A stretch of 14,928 bases of DNA from an uncultured Ignavibacteria bacterium. Its GTDB lineage: Bacteria > Bacteroidota > Ignavibacteria > Kapaibacteriales > UBA961. This document shows, one piece after another, positions 8,354-14,928 of the stretch; within the stretch, counting starts at the first letter, position 1, and each line of letters opens with the position of its first letter. The notes beneath the pieces are model-generated. The model had not been told where the DNA came from. It did no database searches and saw only the letters and a program-made list of their open reading frames with translations. The translations under genes and the position numbers were made by a program. The stretch spans positions 1 through 14,928 of the forward strand of contig CALMMI010000244.1 in NCBI GenBank assembly GCA_937868245.1. The letters are read 5' to 3'.

Positions 8354-10106
8354 TTTTCATTCGGATATTTTTGCTGTTTGCGATGTGCAAAATTGCATCT
8401 CTGATATAATCAGGTACAGTAAAACTTTTATCGATTAACAAACTTAATTCCTGTGCAAATCTTCCTTTTTCAATTCGTTTTAAAAGTTCTTGACCCCAGT
8501 CTCCGCTTGAATTAAGAAGGTTTCTATACGATAGGGGATGATTTAAGTTTTCAAAGCATTTTTGAAGGTAAGTATAATTAGTATTTGCATTGGGAAATAA
8601 ATCTACTTCTAATGTCTTGTTTCCTGATAATACTAAAACTCTGTCCTTTACTTGAAGATTTTTAGCATTTGTAACTGCTGTGGTAGAATCTTCATCTTCT
8701 TTAAGTTCACCACTATCACCATCAATGATTACAGATGCTGGTATTTCTAAATTACTATCTTGTACAATTTTAAGATATGGTTCAAAATATCTGCAATATA
8801 TAGGTATAACAGAGATATTGTGTTCTGTAAGGTTTATTCCATAAACTTCTTTAGCTATTGCAGGAATGATAAACTGTTCTGCAATACCTTCAACAAAAAT
8901 AATGGCTGATGCAAAAAACATTTCGCTTCTTGTAGCATCTAAATACCTCTTCAATAATAGATTTTGCCTTTCATTTAGTAAGTCGTCTTTAAAGGGTGAG
9001 AATGCTTTGACTGCATTCTCAATATTTCTATAAAGAATATTTAAGTTTTTATAATTACAGTCACTTGCAATATGAGTAGAATGAGATGTCATAAGAACTT
9101 GTGTTGTTTCTAATTCATTCAAATTGGCAAAAAGTATCTTTTGTAATTGAGGATGTAAATGAGCTTCGGGTTCTTCAATAAGTAAAATGTTTATTTCGTG
9201 CTGTTTACTTGAATTCTCAAGTTCTGCAATAAATAAACTTAGGTACAAAATGTTCTTTTGTCCTAAGCCCAATATATGAATTGGAATATTATTACCTTTT
9301 TCTGGGCTGAAGTACAAATTTAGCTGGCTCCAAGCATCAACATCATAATTTGAAAGAAAACTAATTGCAATAGGAAATGAAAAGTATTCTCCAGAAATTC
9401 TTGTTCCTTTTGTCTGAATCGTAGAAGCTAAATCAGGTATAAACTGTAAATTATTTAACTCATTTGAAGAAGTTTTTAGAATTGATTTTACACTCTCAAG
9501 TTCATCTTTAGCATTACCTCTTGATTGACAGTATTTACTTAACAATGATTTTGTACTTCCTTGCAAATCAGAATTTATATTTCTAAAAGCATTTATATAG
9601 TATAGATTTATTCCTTCTAAATCATTTTGACGCAACTGAGTTAACCTATCAACAATACCTTCTATTGTATCTCCCTCTATCCCCAAATTATTTCCTCCTG
9701 CGAACAGACTCCAACTGAAATCATCTATTTGGATTTCATTAGGAATTATTTCGTTCCTATTCAATTTGTTTTTATGAGCATAAATATAGGTTATACGTGC
9801 TGTTGTATCACTGGTTTTAATAGAATGGAAAGTGGGGAATGATGAAAGTTCTTCACTAAATAACTCAACTGAAATTAAGACATAATCATCAATTGATATA
9901 GCTTTTTTATATCCATGAAAATCTTTTAATTCCAATTTTCTTGCATTAAAAGACAAGTCTTTATCAAGAACCAATCTTATTGCCCAGTACAAATTACTTT
10001 TCCCGATATTGTTTTCACCAATTATAGTTTGAAATCCTTTTGAAAAATCAATTGAAAAATCACTGAAATTTCGGAAATTCTTTATAGTTACATTTTTGAT
10101 ATTCAT
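8343..10106 (-). CDS. gajA: Gabija system protein GajA, OLD-family ATPase/TOPRIM endonuclease
   Basis: The protein has 587 residues, close to the 578 of Bacillus cereus GajA. The N-terminal ABC-type ATPase shows Walker A GENNIGKSN (30-38), a signature-like segment LGLGQKN (279-285), Walker B ILLIEEPEAHLHP (307-319, Glu311/Glu312) and a switch region TSHSTHIAS (340-348). The C-terminal TOPRIM domain has FVEGIAE (404-410, Glu406 and Glu410), IIDGDSGE (460-467, Asp462 and Asp464) and, near the end, KGRFAQEL (547-554), whose lysine fits the conserved OLD-nuclease position. All expected metal-binding acids appear intact, so the nuclease should be active. GajA is known to nick DNA when cellular nucleotides fall during phage replication. 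The gene precedes and overlaps gajB. It is strikingly AT-rich compared with the flanking loci, suggesting transfer. A solitary OLD nuclease is the alternative, but the helicase partner argues against it. Confidence 0.94.
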   Translation of the reverse strand: MNIKNVTIKNFRNFSDFSIDFSKGFQTIIGENNIGKSNLYWAIRLVLDKDLSFNARKLELKDFHGYKKAISIDDYVLISVELFSEELSSFPTFHSIKTSDTTARITYIYAHKNKLNRNEIIPNEIQIDDFSWSLFAGGNNLGIEGDTIEGIVDRLTQLRQNDLEGINLYYINAFRNINSDLQGSTKSLLSKYCQSRGNAKDELESVKSILKTSSNELNNLQFIPDLASTIQTKGTRISGEYFSFPIAISFLSNYDVDAWSQLNLYFSPEKGNNIPIHILGLGQKNILYLSLFIAELENSSKQHEINILLIEEPEAHLHPQLQKILFANLNELETTQVLMTSHSTHIASDCNYKNLNILYRNIENAVKAFSPFKDDLLNERQNLLLKRYLDATRSEMFFASAIIFVEGIAEQFIIPAIAKEVYGINLTEHNISVIPIYCRYFEPYLKIVQDSNLEIPASVIIDGDSGELKEDEDSTTAVTNAKNLQVKDRVLVLSGNKTLEVDLFPNANTNYTYLQKCFENLNHPLSYRNLLNSSGDWGQELLKRIEKGRFAQELSLLIDKSFTVPDYIRDAILHIANSKNIRMKNVE

Positions 10107-10125
10107 AGTGTAGTTTTAAGTTGTA

Positions 10126-10138
10126 GAGCTAAAAGCTC
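10126..10138 (-). promoter_or_regulatory. Small perfect inverted repeat in the gajA leader
   Basis: GAGCT-AAA-AGCTC forms a 5-bp stem with a 3-base loop about 20 bases before the gajA start codon. It could be an operator half-site pair or a weak hairpin near the ribosome entry site. It is too short to assign a role. Confidence 0.25.
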
Positions 10139-10215
10139 ATCGGATAGGTAACAGAAATTGAAATTCCATTTAAGGTTAGTTCCAAATACTTAGTTCTTAC
10201 TATTTCATATATTTC

Positions 10216-10246
10216 TATAGGTATCAATTTGATATATACTCACAAA
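10216..10246 (-). promoter_or_regulatory. Candidate Bacteroidota-type promoter for gajAB
   Basis: On the minus strand, TTTG (10246-10243) is followed after exactly 19 bases by TACCTATA (10223-10216). It matches the -33/-7 consensus TTTG-N19-TAnnTTTG at the -33 box and at four of six defined -7 positions. A start near 10209 would give a leader of about 100 bases to the gajA ATG. A better -7 match alone (TACATTTG, 10250-10243) has no -33 partner at the right distance. The gap between gajA and the recombinase holds no other gene. Confidence 0.35.
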
Positions 10247-10338
10247 TGTAAATATAAGGATATTTTAACCTCTCATAGCATATAAAACAATGATTTACAG
10301 CTTATTCTTTAGCCGTTATTGCATAATGGAAAACTTTC

Positions 10339-11016
10339 TTATATAGTAAGATTAGATTCTTCAAATATTCTTTCAAGTTGTTTGATACTACTGCCAAAAA
10401 ACTTATTTCCCTTGCTTGTTCTGAATCCAGATTCATTAAGCTTCGCAGCTATACTACGATATGTTTCTTTCTGCTTCCTGAGAACTTGGATAAATGAGTA
10501 AGCTCTGCGGTTGTTTTCATTTTCAATTGCCTTTACATGGTGCGCATCCCTTCCTTTCTTTCTCATATCGTTTGTGAAGTTCTCAGCTTTCCCAAGTTTA
10601 TAACCCTGCGCTTTTTTCGCTTGTAATGCTTTCTTTGTCCTCTCCGAAATCATTTCCCGTTCCTGTTGAGCAAGCAGGGCAAAAATTCCGATTGTCATAG
10701 TATTTGCGTCCGGGATGTCACAGCACGTAAAATCTACTTTTGAATCCCGTAGTTGAAAGATGAAACTTGCATTTCTCGACAAACGATCCAACTTGGCAAT
10801 CACGAGTGTAGCGTTATTCGATTTCGCATCCGAGATAGCTTTTTGAAGTTCAATTCTTTTATCATTCTTCCCGGATTCAATTTCTATGTATTCACCAAGT
10901 AATACATTGCTCCCACCAATATAATTTTTAACGGTATTCTGTTGAGCTTGTAGTCCTAACCCTGAAGTACCCTGTTTTTGTGTAGAAACACGGTAATATG
11001 CTATGTAGTTTCTCAT
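10339..11016 (-). CDS. Small serine recombinase (resolvase/invertase family)
   Basis: The protein has 225 residues. Residues 1-140 are a resolvase N-terminal catalytic domain: YYRVST (7-12) supplies catalytic Ser11 and Arg9, AKLDRLSR (74-81) supplies the second conserved Arg cluster, and QQEREMISERTKKAL (117-131) starts the long E helix with its conserved Glu and Arg residues. Residues 150-225 form a short C-terminal DNA-binding region with a helix-turn-helix-like segment (TYRSIAAKLNESGFRTSKG). The length fits small resolvases and invertases, not the 450-plus residues of large phage integrases. It probably acts as a dimer or tetramer on a short site. It lies upstream of gajAB on the same strand with a 232-base gap, so the two are probably separate transcription units. 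It may have helped move the cassette, but no attachment sites are obvious. Confidence 0.92.
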   Translation of the reverse strand: MRNYIAYYRVSTQKQGTSGLGLQAQQNTVKNYIGGSNVLLGEYIEIESGKNDKRIELQKAISDAKSNNATLVIAKLDRLSRNASFIFQLRDSKVDFTCCDIPDANTMTIGIFALLAQQEREMISERTKKALQAKKAQGYKLGKAENFTNDMRKKGRDAHHVKAIENENNRRAYSFIQVLRKQKETYRSIAAKLNESGFRTSKGNKFFGSSIKQLERIFEESNLTI

Positions 11017-11052
11017 ATTTCGCTTTTGTAATGATTCTTAAACGCACGTCCT

Positions 11053-11082
11053 TAAAGTATTACATAGCAAAAATAAAGTATT
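11053..11082 (-). repeat. 9-bp direct repeat over the recombinase promoter
   Basis: TAAAGTATT occurs at 11053-11061 and again at 11074-11082. The starts are 21 bases apart, about two helical turns, so a protein could contact both from one face of the DNA. The copies bracket and overlap the -7 box of the recombinase promoter. This suits an operator or a recombinase subsite; the role is inferred from position only. Confidence 0.4.
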
Positions 11083-11098
11083 TGCGGTTATAAACAAA
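11068..11098 (-). promoter_or_regulatory. Bacteroidota-type promoter of the recombinase gene
   Basis: On the minus strand, TTTG (11098-11095) and TATTTTTG (11075-11068) are separated by exactly 19 bases. This is a full match to the Bacteroidota primary sigma consensus TTTG-N19-TAnnTTTG. Transcription would start near 11061, leaving a leader of about 45 bases before the recombinase ATG at 11016. Confidence 0.7.
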
Positions 11099-11152
11099 AA
11101 CCGATCCCCTGAAATTTTTAGATTGTAACTACAGCTTTTGCATGACGATAAA

Positions 11153-11163
11153 ATAACAGTTAT
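11153..11163. promoter_or_regulatory. Short palindrome upstream of the metal-efflux locus
   Basis: ATAAC-A-GTTAT is a perfect 5-1-5 inverted repeat in the 215-base divergent gap between the recombinase and the Cys-rich gene. It could be a repressor site for the metal genes. I found no convincing TTTG/TAnnTTTG promoter on the plus strand here: a TTTG at 11137-11140 has only TATCCCAT downstream. Confidence 0.25.
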
Positions 11164-11231
11164 CCCATCTCGTCGAAATATCTTATATTGATTACCAAAA
11201 TTAAGTAACATTCCTCATTATAGACAGAGAC

Positions 11232-11552
11232 ATGAGATTTATTGCCGTTTTTCTGAGTCTTTACATAGTATTTCTTTCATGTATGCCATGTGGCGATATG
11301 AAGGACTGTAAGGAATTAAACGGTGATAAAATTGAATTTTCAACTTCTAACCATAGCGATCATCATAACGATACTGAGACCTGCTCTCCTTTCTGTAGTT
11401 GCGTATGTTGCGGGCAAACAGTGAGCGTAGGAATATGTAAAACCGAAATTAAATGTACTGTTTATAGTACGACCCCCAAATTCTTTTTCCCTTCTTCTTC
11501 TTTCTCCTCTGAATTTCACTCGTCCATTTGGCAACCGCCAAAACATGGTTAA
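11232..11552 (+). CDS. DUF6660-like Cys/His-rich exported small protein
   Basis: The protein has 106 residues. Residues 1-17 form a hydrophobic export signal (FIAVFLSLYIVFLSC). The mature part is rich in potential metal ligands: MPCGDMKDC (18-26), a His/Asp cluster HSDHHND (41-47), and a dense CSPFCSCVCC block (51-60), with further Cys at 69 and 75. The C-terminus ends FHSSIWQPPKHG; an SIWQPPK ending of this kind is what I recall for DUF6660 proteins encoded just before CusA/CzcA pumps in Bacteroidota. I infer a periplasmic or membrane-attached metal-binding protein of the efflux locus, possibly a sensor or scavenger. It lies 99 bases before the pump gene and is likely in the same operon. The family name is from memory of the pattern; function is unproven. 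Confidence 0.75.
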   Translation: MRFIAVFLSLYIVFLSCMPCGDMKDCKELNGDKIEFSTSNHSDHHNDTETCSPFCSCVCCGQTVSVGICKTEIKCTVYSTTPKFFFPSSSFSSEFHSSIWQPPKHG

Positions 11553-11570
11553 TGCATAATGAATCCTTAG

Positions 11571-11603
11571 GTATCCTGTTACGGATACATAAAACTGTTT
11601 ATG
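11571..11603 (+). promoter_or_regulatory. Two adjacent hairpins between the Cys-rich gene and the efflux pump
   Basis: GTATCC-TGTTAC-GGATAC (11571-11588) is a 6-bp stem with a 6-base loop. It is followed at once by CATAAA-ACTG-TTTATG (11588-11603), a 6-bp stem with a 4-base loop. Neither has a T-tract like an intrinsic terminator. They share base 11588, so only one full stem can form at a time unless one loses a pair. They could be an RNA processing or attenuation element controlling pump expression. Confidence 0.3.
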
Positions 11604-11651
11604 GTGCTGAAGGACTATAAACTTTCTTTCATTTCATTAACAATCTAAACC

Positions 11652-14600
11652 ATGCTTAATAAGATAATAGCTTTTTCTATAAAGAATAAGCTCATTATAG
11701 GGCTATTTATTATAGCCCTAATTGGTTATGGCAGTTACCAATTTACAAAACTGCCCATTGATGCCGTTCCCGATATTACCGACAACCAGGTTCAGGTAAT
11801 TACCACTGTTCCTTCATTGGGTGCTCCCGATGTGGAACGCCTTATAACCTTTCCTATAGAACAAGCCAACAGCAATATCCCCGGACTGAAAGAAATCCGA
11901 AGTTTCTCACGATTCGGGCTTTCATTAATTACTATCGTTTTTGATGATGATGTAGATGTGTATTGGGCAAGACAACAAGTAACGGAACGATTAAAATCAG
12001 CACAAGAACAAATCCCCAAAGGACTCGGCTCACCCGAACTGGCACCTGTTACAACCGGATTGGGCGAAATTTATCAGTATGTGATCAGAGCCAAGCATGG
12101 CTATGAAACTGTGTACGATGCAACCGAATTAAGAACTATCCAGGATTGGGTGGTTCGGAGACAATTATTGGGTGTAAAGGGAGTAGCGGATGTAAGCAGT
12201 TTCGGCGGTAAATTGAAACAGTATGAAATTGCCGTTGATGCCAACAAACTGAAATCATACGGAATTACAATCAATGATGTGTTCACTGCCTTGGAAAAGA
12301 ATAATGGCAATACGGGGGGCGCATATATTGAAAAGAAGTCAACTGTGTTGTATATCCGTAGTGAAGGATTGATTACGAATACTGCCGATATAAAAAATAT
12401 CGTAGTAAAGAACACAGCCAACGGAACACCTCTGTTAATGAATGATGTTGCCGAAGTGAGGATAGGAAGTGCAATCCGTTACGGTGCATTGTCATATAAT
12501 GATGAAGGTGAAGCGGCAGGAGGTGTAGTGCTGATGCTTAAAGGCAGTAATAGTAACGAAGTAATCAAGAATGTAAAAGAACGCATCATTCAAATTGAAA
12601 AAACTTTACCCAAAGGAGTAGAAATAGAGCCATTCTTAGACAGAACCAAGATGGTGAACAGTGCAATCAGTACTGTTTCAAAAAATTTGATGGAAGGTGC
12701 ATTGATTGTGATTTTTGTGTTGGTTCTGTTTTTAGGCAATTTCAGAGCAGGGATTTTAGTTGCCTCCGTTATCCCGTTATCAATGCTATTTGCCGTGATT
12801 ATGATGAATCTTTTTGGAGTGAGCGGCAATTTGATGAGTTTGGGAGCTTTGGATTTCGGTTTGATTGTCGATGGTGCTGTCATTATTGTAGAAGCAGTAA
12901 TGCACAGCTTAATGCACAGTAAAAAATCAGAAAGTGTAGGGAAAATAACCCAATCTGCAATGGATAGTGAAGTTAACCATTCGGCAAGCAGGATGATGAA
13001 CAGTGCTGTATTCGGGCAAATTATAATTCTGATTGTGTACTTGCCGATTTTCACGCTTGAAGGTATCGAAGGGAAAATGTTCAAACCGATGGCACAAACT
13101 GTTGCGTTTGCTTTATTAGGTGCATTCATTCTATCGCTTACCTATATTCCGATGATGAGTGCATTGTTTTTGAGTAAGAAAATATCTCACAAAAAAAACA
13201 CAAGTGATAAAATGATGGACATCTTCATAAATATCCATCAAAAATATTTAGCAAGAATTTTGAACTTCCCGAAAACAATTATCGGGATTTCAGTTGCGCT
13301 CTTACTCGTTTCATTATTTGTTTTTACAAGAATGGGAGGAGAATTTATTCCAGCCTTGGAAGAAGGAGATTTTGCTGTGGAAACACGGGTTCTTTCAGGA
13401 AGTAATATTACTACAACTGTTGACGCTTGTTTGAAAGCGGCACATATATTAAAAAAGAAATTTCCCGAAGTTCTAAAGGTTGTCGGCAAAGTAGGCAGCG
13501 GTGAAATTCCAACCGATCCGATGCCTATGGAAGCCGCCGACCTTATGATTATTCTCAAGGATAGGAGCGAATGGACATCGGCAAAAACATTCAACGAACT
13601 TTCTGAAAAAATGAGTGAAGCATTACTGGATGTGCCGGGAGTTACCTACGGTTTTCAATATCCGGTGCAGATGCGTTTTAACGAATTGATGACTGGTTCA
13701 AAACAGGATGTTTCCTGTAAAATTTACGGGGAAAATTTAGATACGCTTGCCAAATACTCTGAGTTGCTCGGCGATATTGCGGGGCATATAACAGGTGCAA
13801 AAGATATGTATGTAGAAAGTATAACCGGATTACCACAAGTGATTGTTCGGTATAAACGTAATATCATTGCACAATACGGATTGAATATTGAAGATATTAA
13901 CAATGTGGTAAATACTGCTTTTGCAGGACAAAGCAGCGGTCAAGTATTTGAAGATGAAAAACGTTTTGAGTTGGTGGTTCGCCTCTCCGGTGAACATCGT
14001 AAGGAACTGGAAGATGTACAAAATCTCTTAATTTCCACCGGGCAAGGAACGCAGATTCCATTATATCAAGTGGCAGATATTGGTATCGAGGAAAGTGTCA
14101 GCCAAATTCAAAGGGATGATGCAAAACGAAGAATTATCGTCGGCTTCAATGTTCGCGGTAGAGATGTTGAAAGTATAATACAGGAATTGCAACAGAAAGT
14201 AGATAAACAGCTGCATTTGCCTACAGGATATTACGTTAAGTATGGAGGTACATTTGAAAACTTAGTTGCAGCTAAAAAACGGCTTTCGTTTGCTGTTCCC
14301 ATTTCTTTGCTCCTTATTTTTCTTCTTCTATACTTCGCTTTCGGTTCTGTTAAGCAGGGATTACTCATCTATTCAGCAATTCCTCTTTCTGCAATCGGCG
14401 GTATTTTGTTCTTGGCTGCGAGAGGACTGCCGTTTAGTATCAGTGCAGGTGTAGGTTTCATTGCTTTGTTTGGCGTTGCCGTGCTTAATGGTATTGTATT
14501 AATTGCAGAATTCAATCGAGTAAAATTGAGCGGAGAAGCAGATCCGCGAGAAATTGTACTGAGAGGAACGATGGTTCGCCTGCGTCCTGTTCTCATGACT

Positions 14601-14928
14601 GCTTTTGTTGCTTCTCTTGGTTTTTTGCCAATGGCACTTAGCACCGGTTCGGGTGCAGAAGTACAAAGACCGCTTGCAACGGTTGTAATCGGCGGATTGC
14701 TTGTGGCAACCTTCTTAACTCTTTTTGTTCTTCCTGTTCTCTACATTCTGTTTGAAAAGGGGTTTTCCCCAAAGCGACCTCCAAAAGCAGTTATCGCCGC
14801 ATCTGCAATTGCAGTATGTTTTTTCTCGTTTCAATACGTGAATGCACAAACTCCCATCTCTTTACAGAATGCGATTGATACCGCCTTAAAAAATAATTTG
14901 TCTGTAAAAAACGGACAACTAAATGCAC
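11652..14928 (+). CDS. czcA: CusA/CzcA family heavy-metal efflux RND transporter fused to a TolC-like domain (3' partial)
   Basis: The frame is open from ATG 11652 to the right edge: 1092 complete codons, no stop. Residues 1-1034 form a full RND pump of the heavy-metal type. TM1 lies at about 13-30; TM2-6 span about 345-505; TM7 is at about 542-558; TM8-12 span about 878-1033. Periplasmic porter segments lie between. TM4 carries the heavy-metal signature DFGLIVDGAVIIVE (401-414), with Asp401, Asp407 and Glu414 as the proton-relay residues known from CzcA. Porter motifs TDPMPMEAAD (621-630) and MRFNELMTG (674-682) look more like CzcA/CnrA (divalent Co, Zn, Cd, Ni) than CusA. After TM12 a basic stretch and a new hydrophobic segment (1046-1060) lead to VNAQTPISLQNAIDTAL, the start of a TolC/outer-membrane-factor domain. 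Such fusions are known in Bacteroidota. The membrane-fusion partner probably lies beyond the window. Confidence 0.93.
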   Translation, partial: MLNKIIAFSIKNKLIIGLFIIALIGYGSYQFTKLPIDAVPDITDNQVQVITTVPSLGAPDVERLITFPIEQANSNIPGLKEIRSFSRFGLSLITIVFDDDVDVYWARQQVTERLKSAQEQIPKGLGSPELAPVTTGLGEIYQYVIRAKHGYETVYDATELRTIQDWVVRRQLLGVKGVADVSSFGGKLKQYEIAVDANKLKSYGITINDVFTALEKNNGNTGGAYIEKKSTVLYIRSEGLITNTADIKNIVVKNTANGTPLLMNDVAEVRIGSAIRYGALSYNDEGEAAGGVVLMLKGSNSNEVIKNVKERIIQIEKTLPKGVEIEPFLDRTKMVNSAISTVSKNLMEGALIVIFVLVLFLGNFRAGILVASVIPLSMLFAVIMMNLFGVSGNLMSLGALDFGLIVDGAVIIVEAVMHSLMHSKKSESVGKITQSAMDSEVNHSASRMMNSAVFGQIIILIVYLPIFTLEGIEGKMFKPMAQTVAFALLGAFILSLTYIPMMSALFLSKKISHKKNTSDKMMDIFINIHQKYLARILNFPKTIIGISVALLLVSLFVFTRMGGEFIPALEEGDFAVETRVLSGSNITTTVDACLKAAHILKKKFPEVLKVVGKVGSGEIPTDPMPMEAADLMIILKDRSEWTSAKTFNELSEKMSEALLDVPGVTYGFQYPVQMRFNELMTGSKQDVSCKIYGENLDTLAKYSELLGDIAGHITGAKDMYVESITGLPQVIVRYKRNIIAQYGLNIEDINNVVNTAFAGQSSGQVFEDEKRFELVVRLSGEHRKELEDVQNLLISTGQGTQIPLYQVADIGIEESVSQIQRDDAKRRIIVGFNVRGRDVESIIQELQQKVDKQLHLPTGYYVKYGGTFENLVAAKKRLSFAVPISLLLIFLLLYFAFGSVKQGLLIYSAIPLSAIGGILFLAARGLPFSISAGVGFIALFGVAVLNGIVLIAEFNRVKLSGEADPREIVLRGTMVRLRPVLMTAFVASLGFLPMALSTGSGAEVQRPLATVVIGGLLVATFLTLFVLPVLYILFEKGFSPKRPPKAVIAASAIAVCFFSFQYVNAQTPISLQNAIDTALKNNLSVKNGQLNA

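Noticed and set aside
5898..10106. Thoeris or PARIS system
   Set aside because: There is a TIR protein but no ThsA (SLOG/SIR2) partner. The AAA ATPase carries its own TOPRIM nuclease domain and is paired with a UvrD-like helicase, which fits Gabija and not the AriA/AriB pair.
10243..10250. TACATTTG as the -7 box of a gajA promoter
   Set aside because: It matches the consensus well, but no TTTG lies 19 bases upstream. The pair 10246-10243/10223-10216 has the correct spacing and was kept as a candidate.
10319..10501. 60-residue plus-strand open frame
   Set aside because: It lies opposite the 3' end of the recombinase gene, with no ribosome binding site and no recognisable protein features.
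12101..13594. Several minus-strand open frames of 106-179 residues
   Set aside because: They are antisense to the continuous efflux-pump gene, whose motifs and membrane segments are fully intact in the plus frame.
1..14928. CRISPR array, tRNA/rRNA genes or insertion sequences
   Set aside because: I saw no regularly spaced repeats, no cloverleaf-like sequences and no transposase or terminal inverted repeats on either strand.

Overview
The window looks like chromosome of a member of the Bacteroidota/Chlorobi group. Four things point there: C-terminal type IX secretion (T9SS) sorting domains, a recombinase promoter with the Bacteroidota form TTTG-N19-TAnnTTTG, a heavy-metal RND pump fused to an outer-membrane-factor domain, and a small Cys/His-rich protein of the kind that precedes metal efflux genes in this phylum. 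I cannot place it to genus.

Layout. (1) Positions 1-5803, plus strand: two tandem paralogous surface proteins, the first cut by the left edge. Each has a WD40-like N-terminal half, two PKD domains, a long C-terminal region and a T9SS type A sorting domain. (2) Positions 5898-6671, plus strand: a DUF1883-TIR protein. (3) Positions 6674-10106, minus strand: a two-gene Gabija anti-phage system, gajA (OLD-family ATPase/TOPRIM nuclease) followed by gajB (UvrD-like helicase), with 11 bases of overlap. The TIR gene and gajB converge, and their stop codons lie in one 10-base palindrome. (4) Positions 10339-11016, minus strand: a small serine recombinase with a clear promoter and a 9-bp direct repeat over it. 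(5) Positions 11232-14928, plus strand: a DUF6660-like Cys-rich exported protein, then a CusA/CzcA metal efflux pump that runs off the right edge just as a fused TolC-like domain begins.

The central part (about 5.9-11.0 kb) reads as a compact defence cassette (TIR, Gabija, recombinase) between two housekeeping-like loci. The Gabija genes are visibly more AT-rich: hand counts give 22-27% GC in two sampled 60-base stretches, against 37-40% in single stretches of the surface-protein and pump genes. This fits horizontal acquisition. GajA should be a nucleotide-gated DNA nicking enzyme working with GajB. The TIR protein is a likely NAD-consuming effector with an unknown DUF1883 sensor or anchor. 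The most interesting possibility is that TIR and Gabija form one composite defence unit; the sequence suggests this by position only. No gap between genes exceeds 300 bases.
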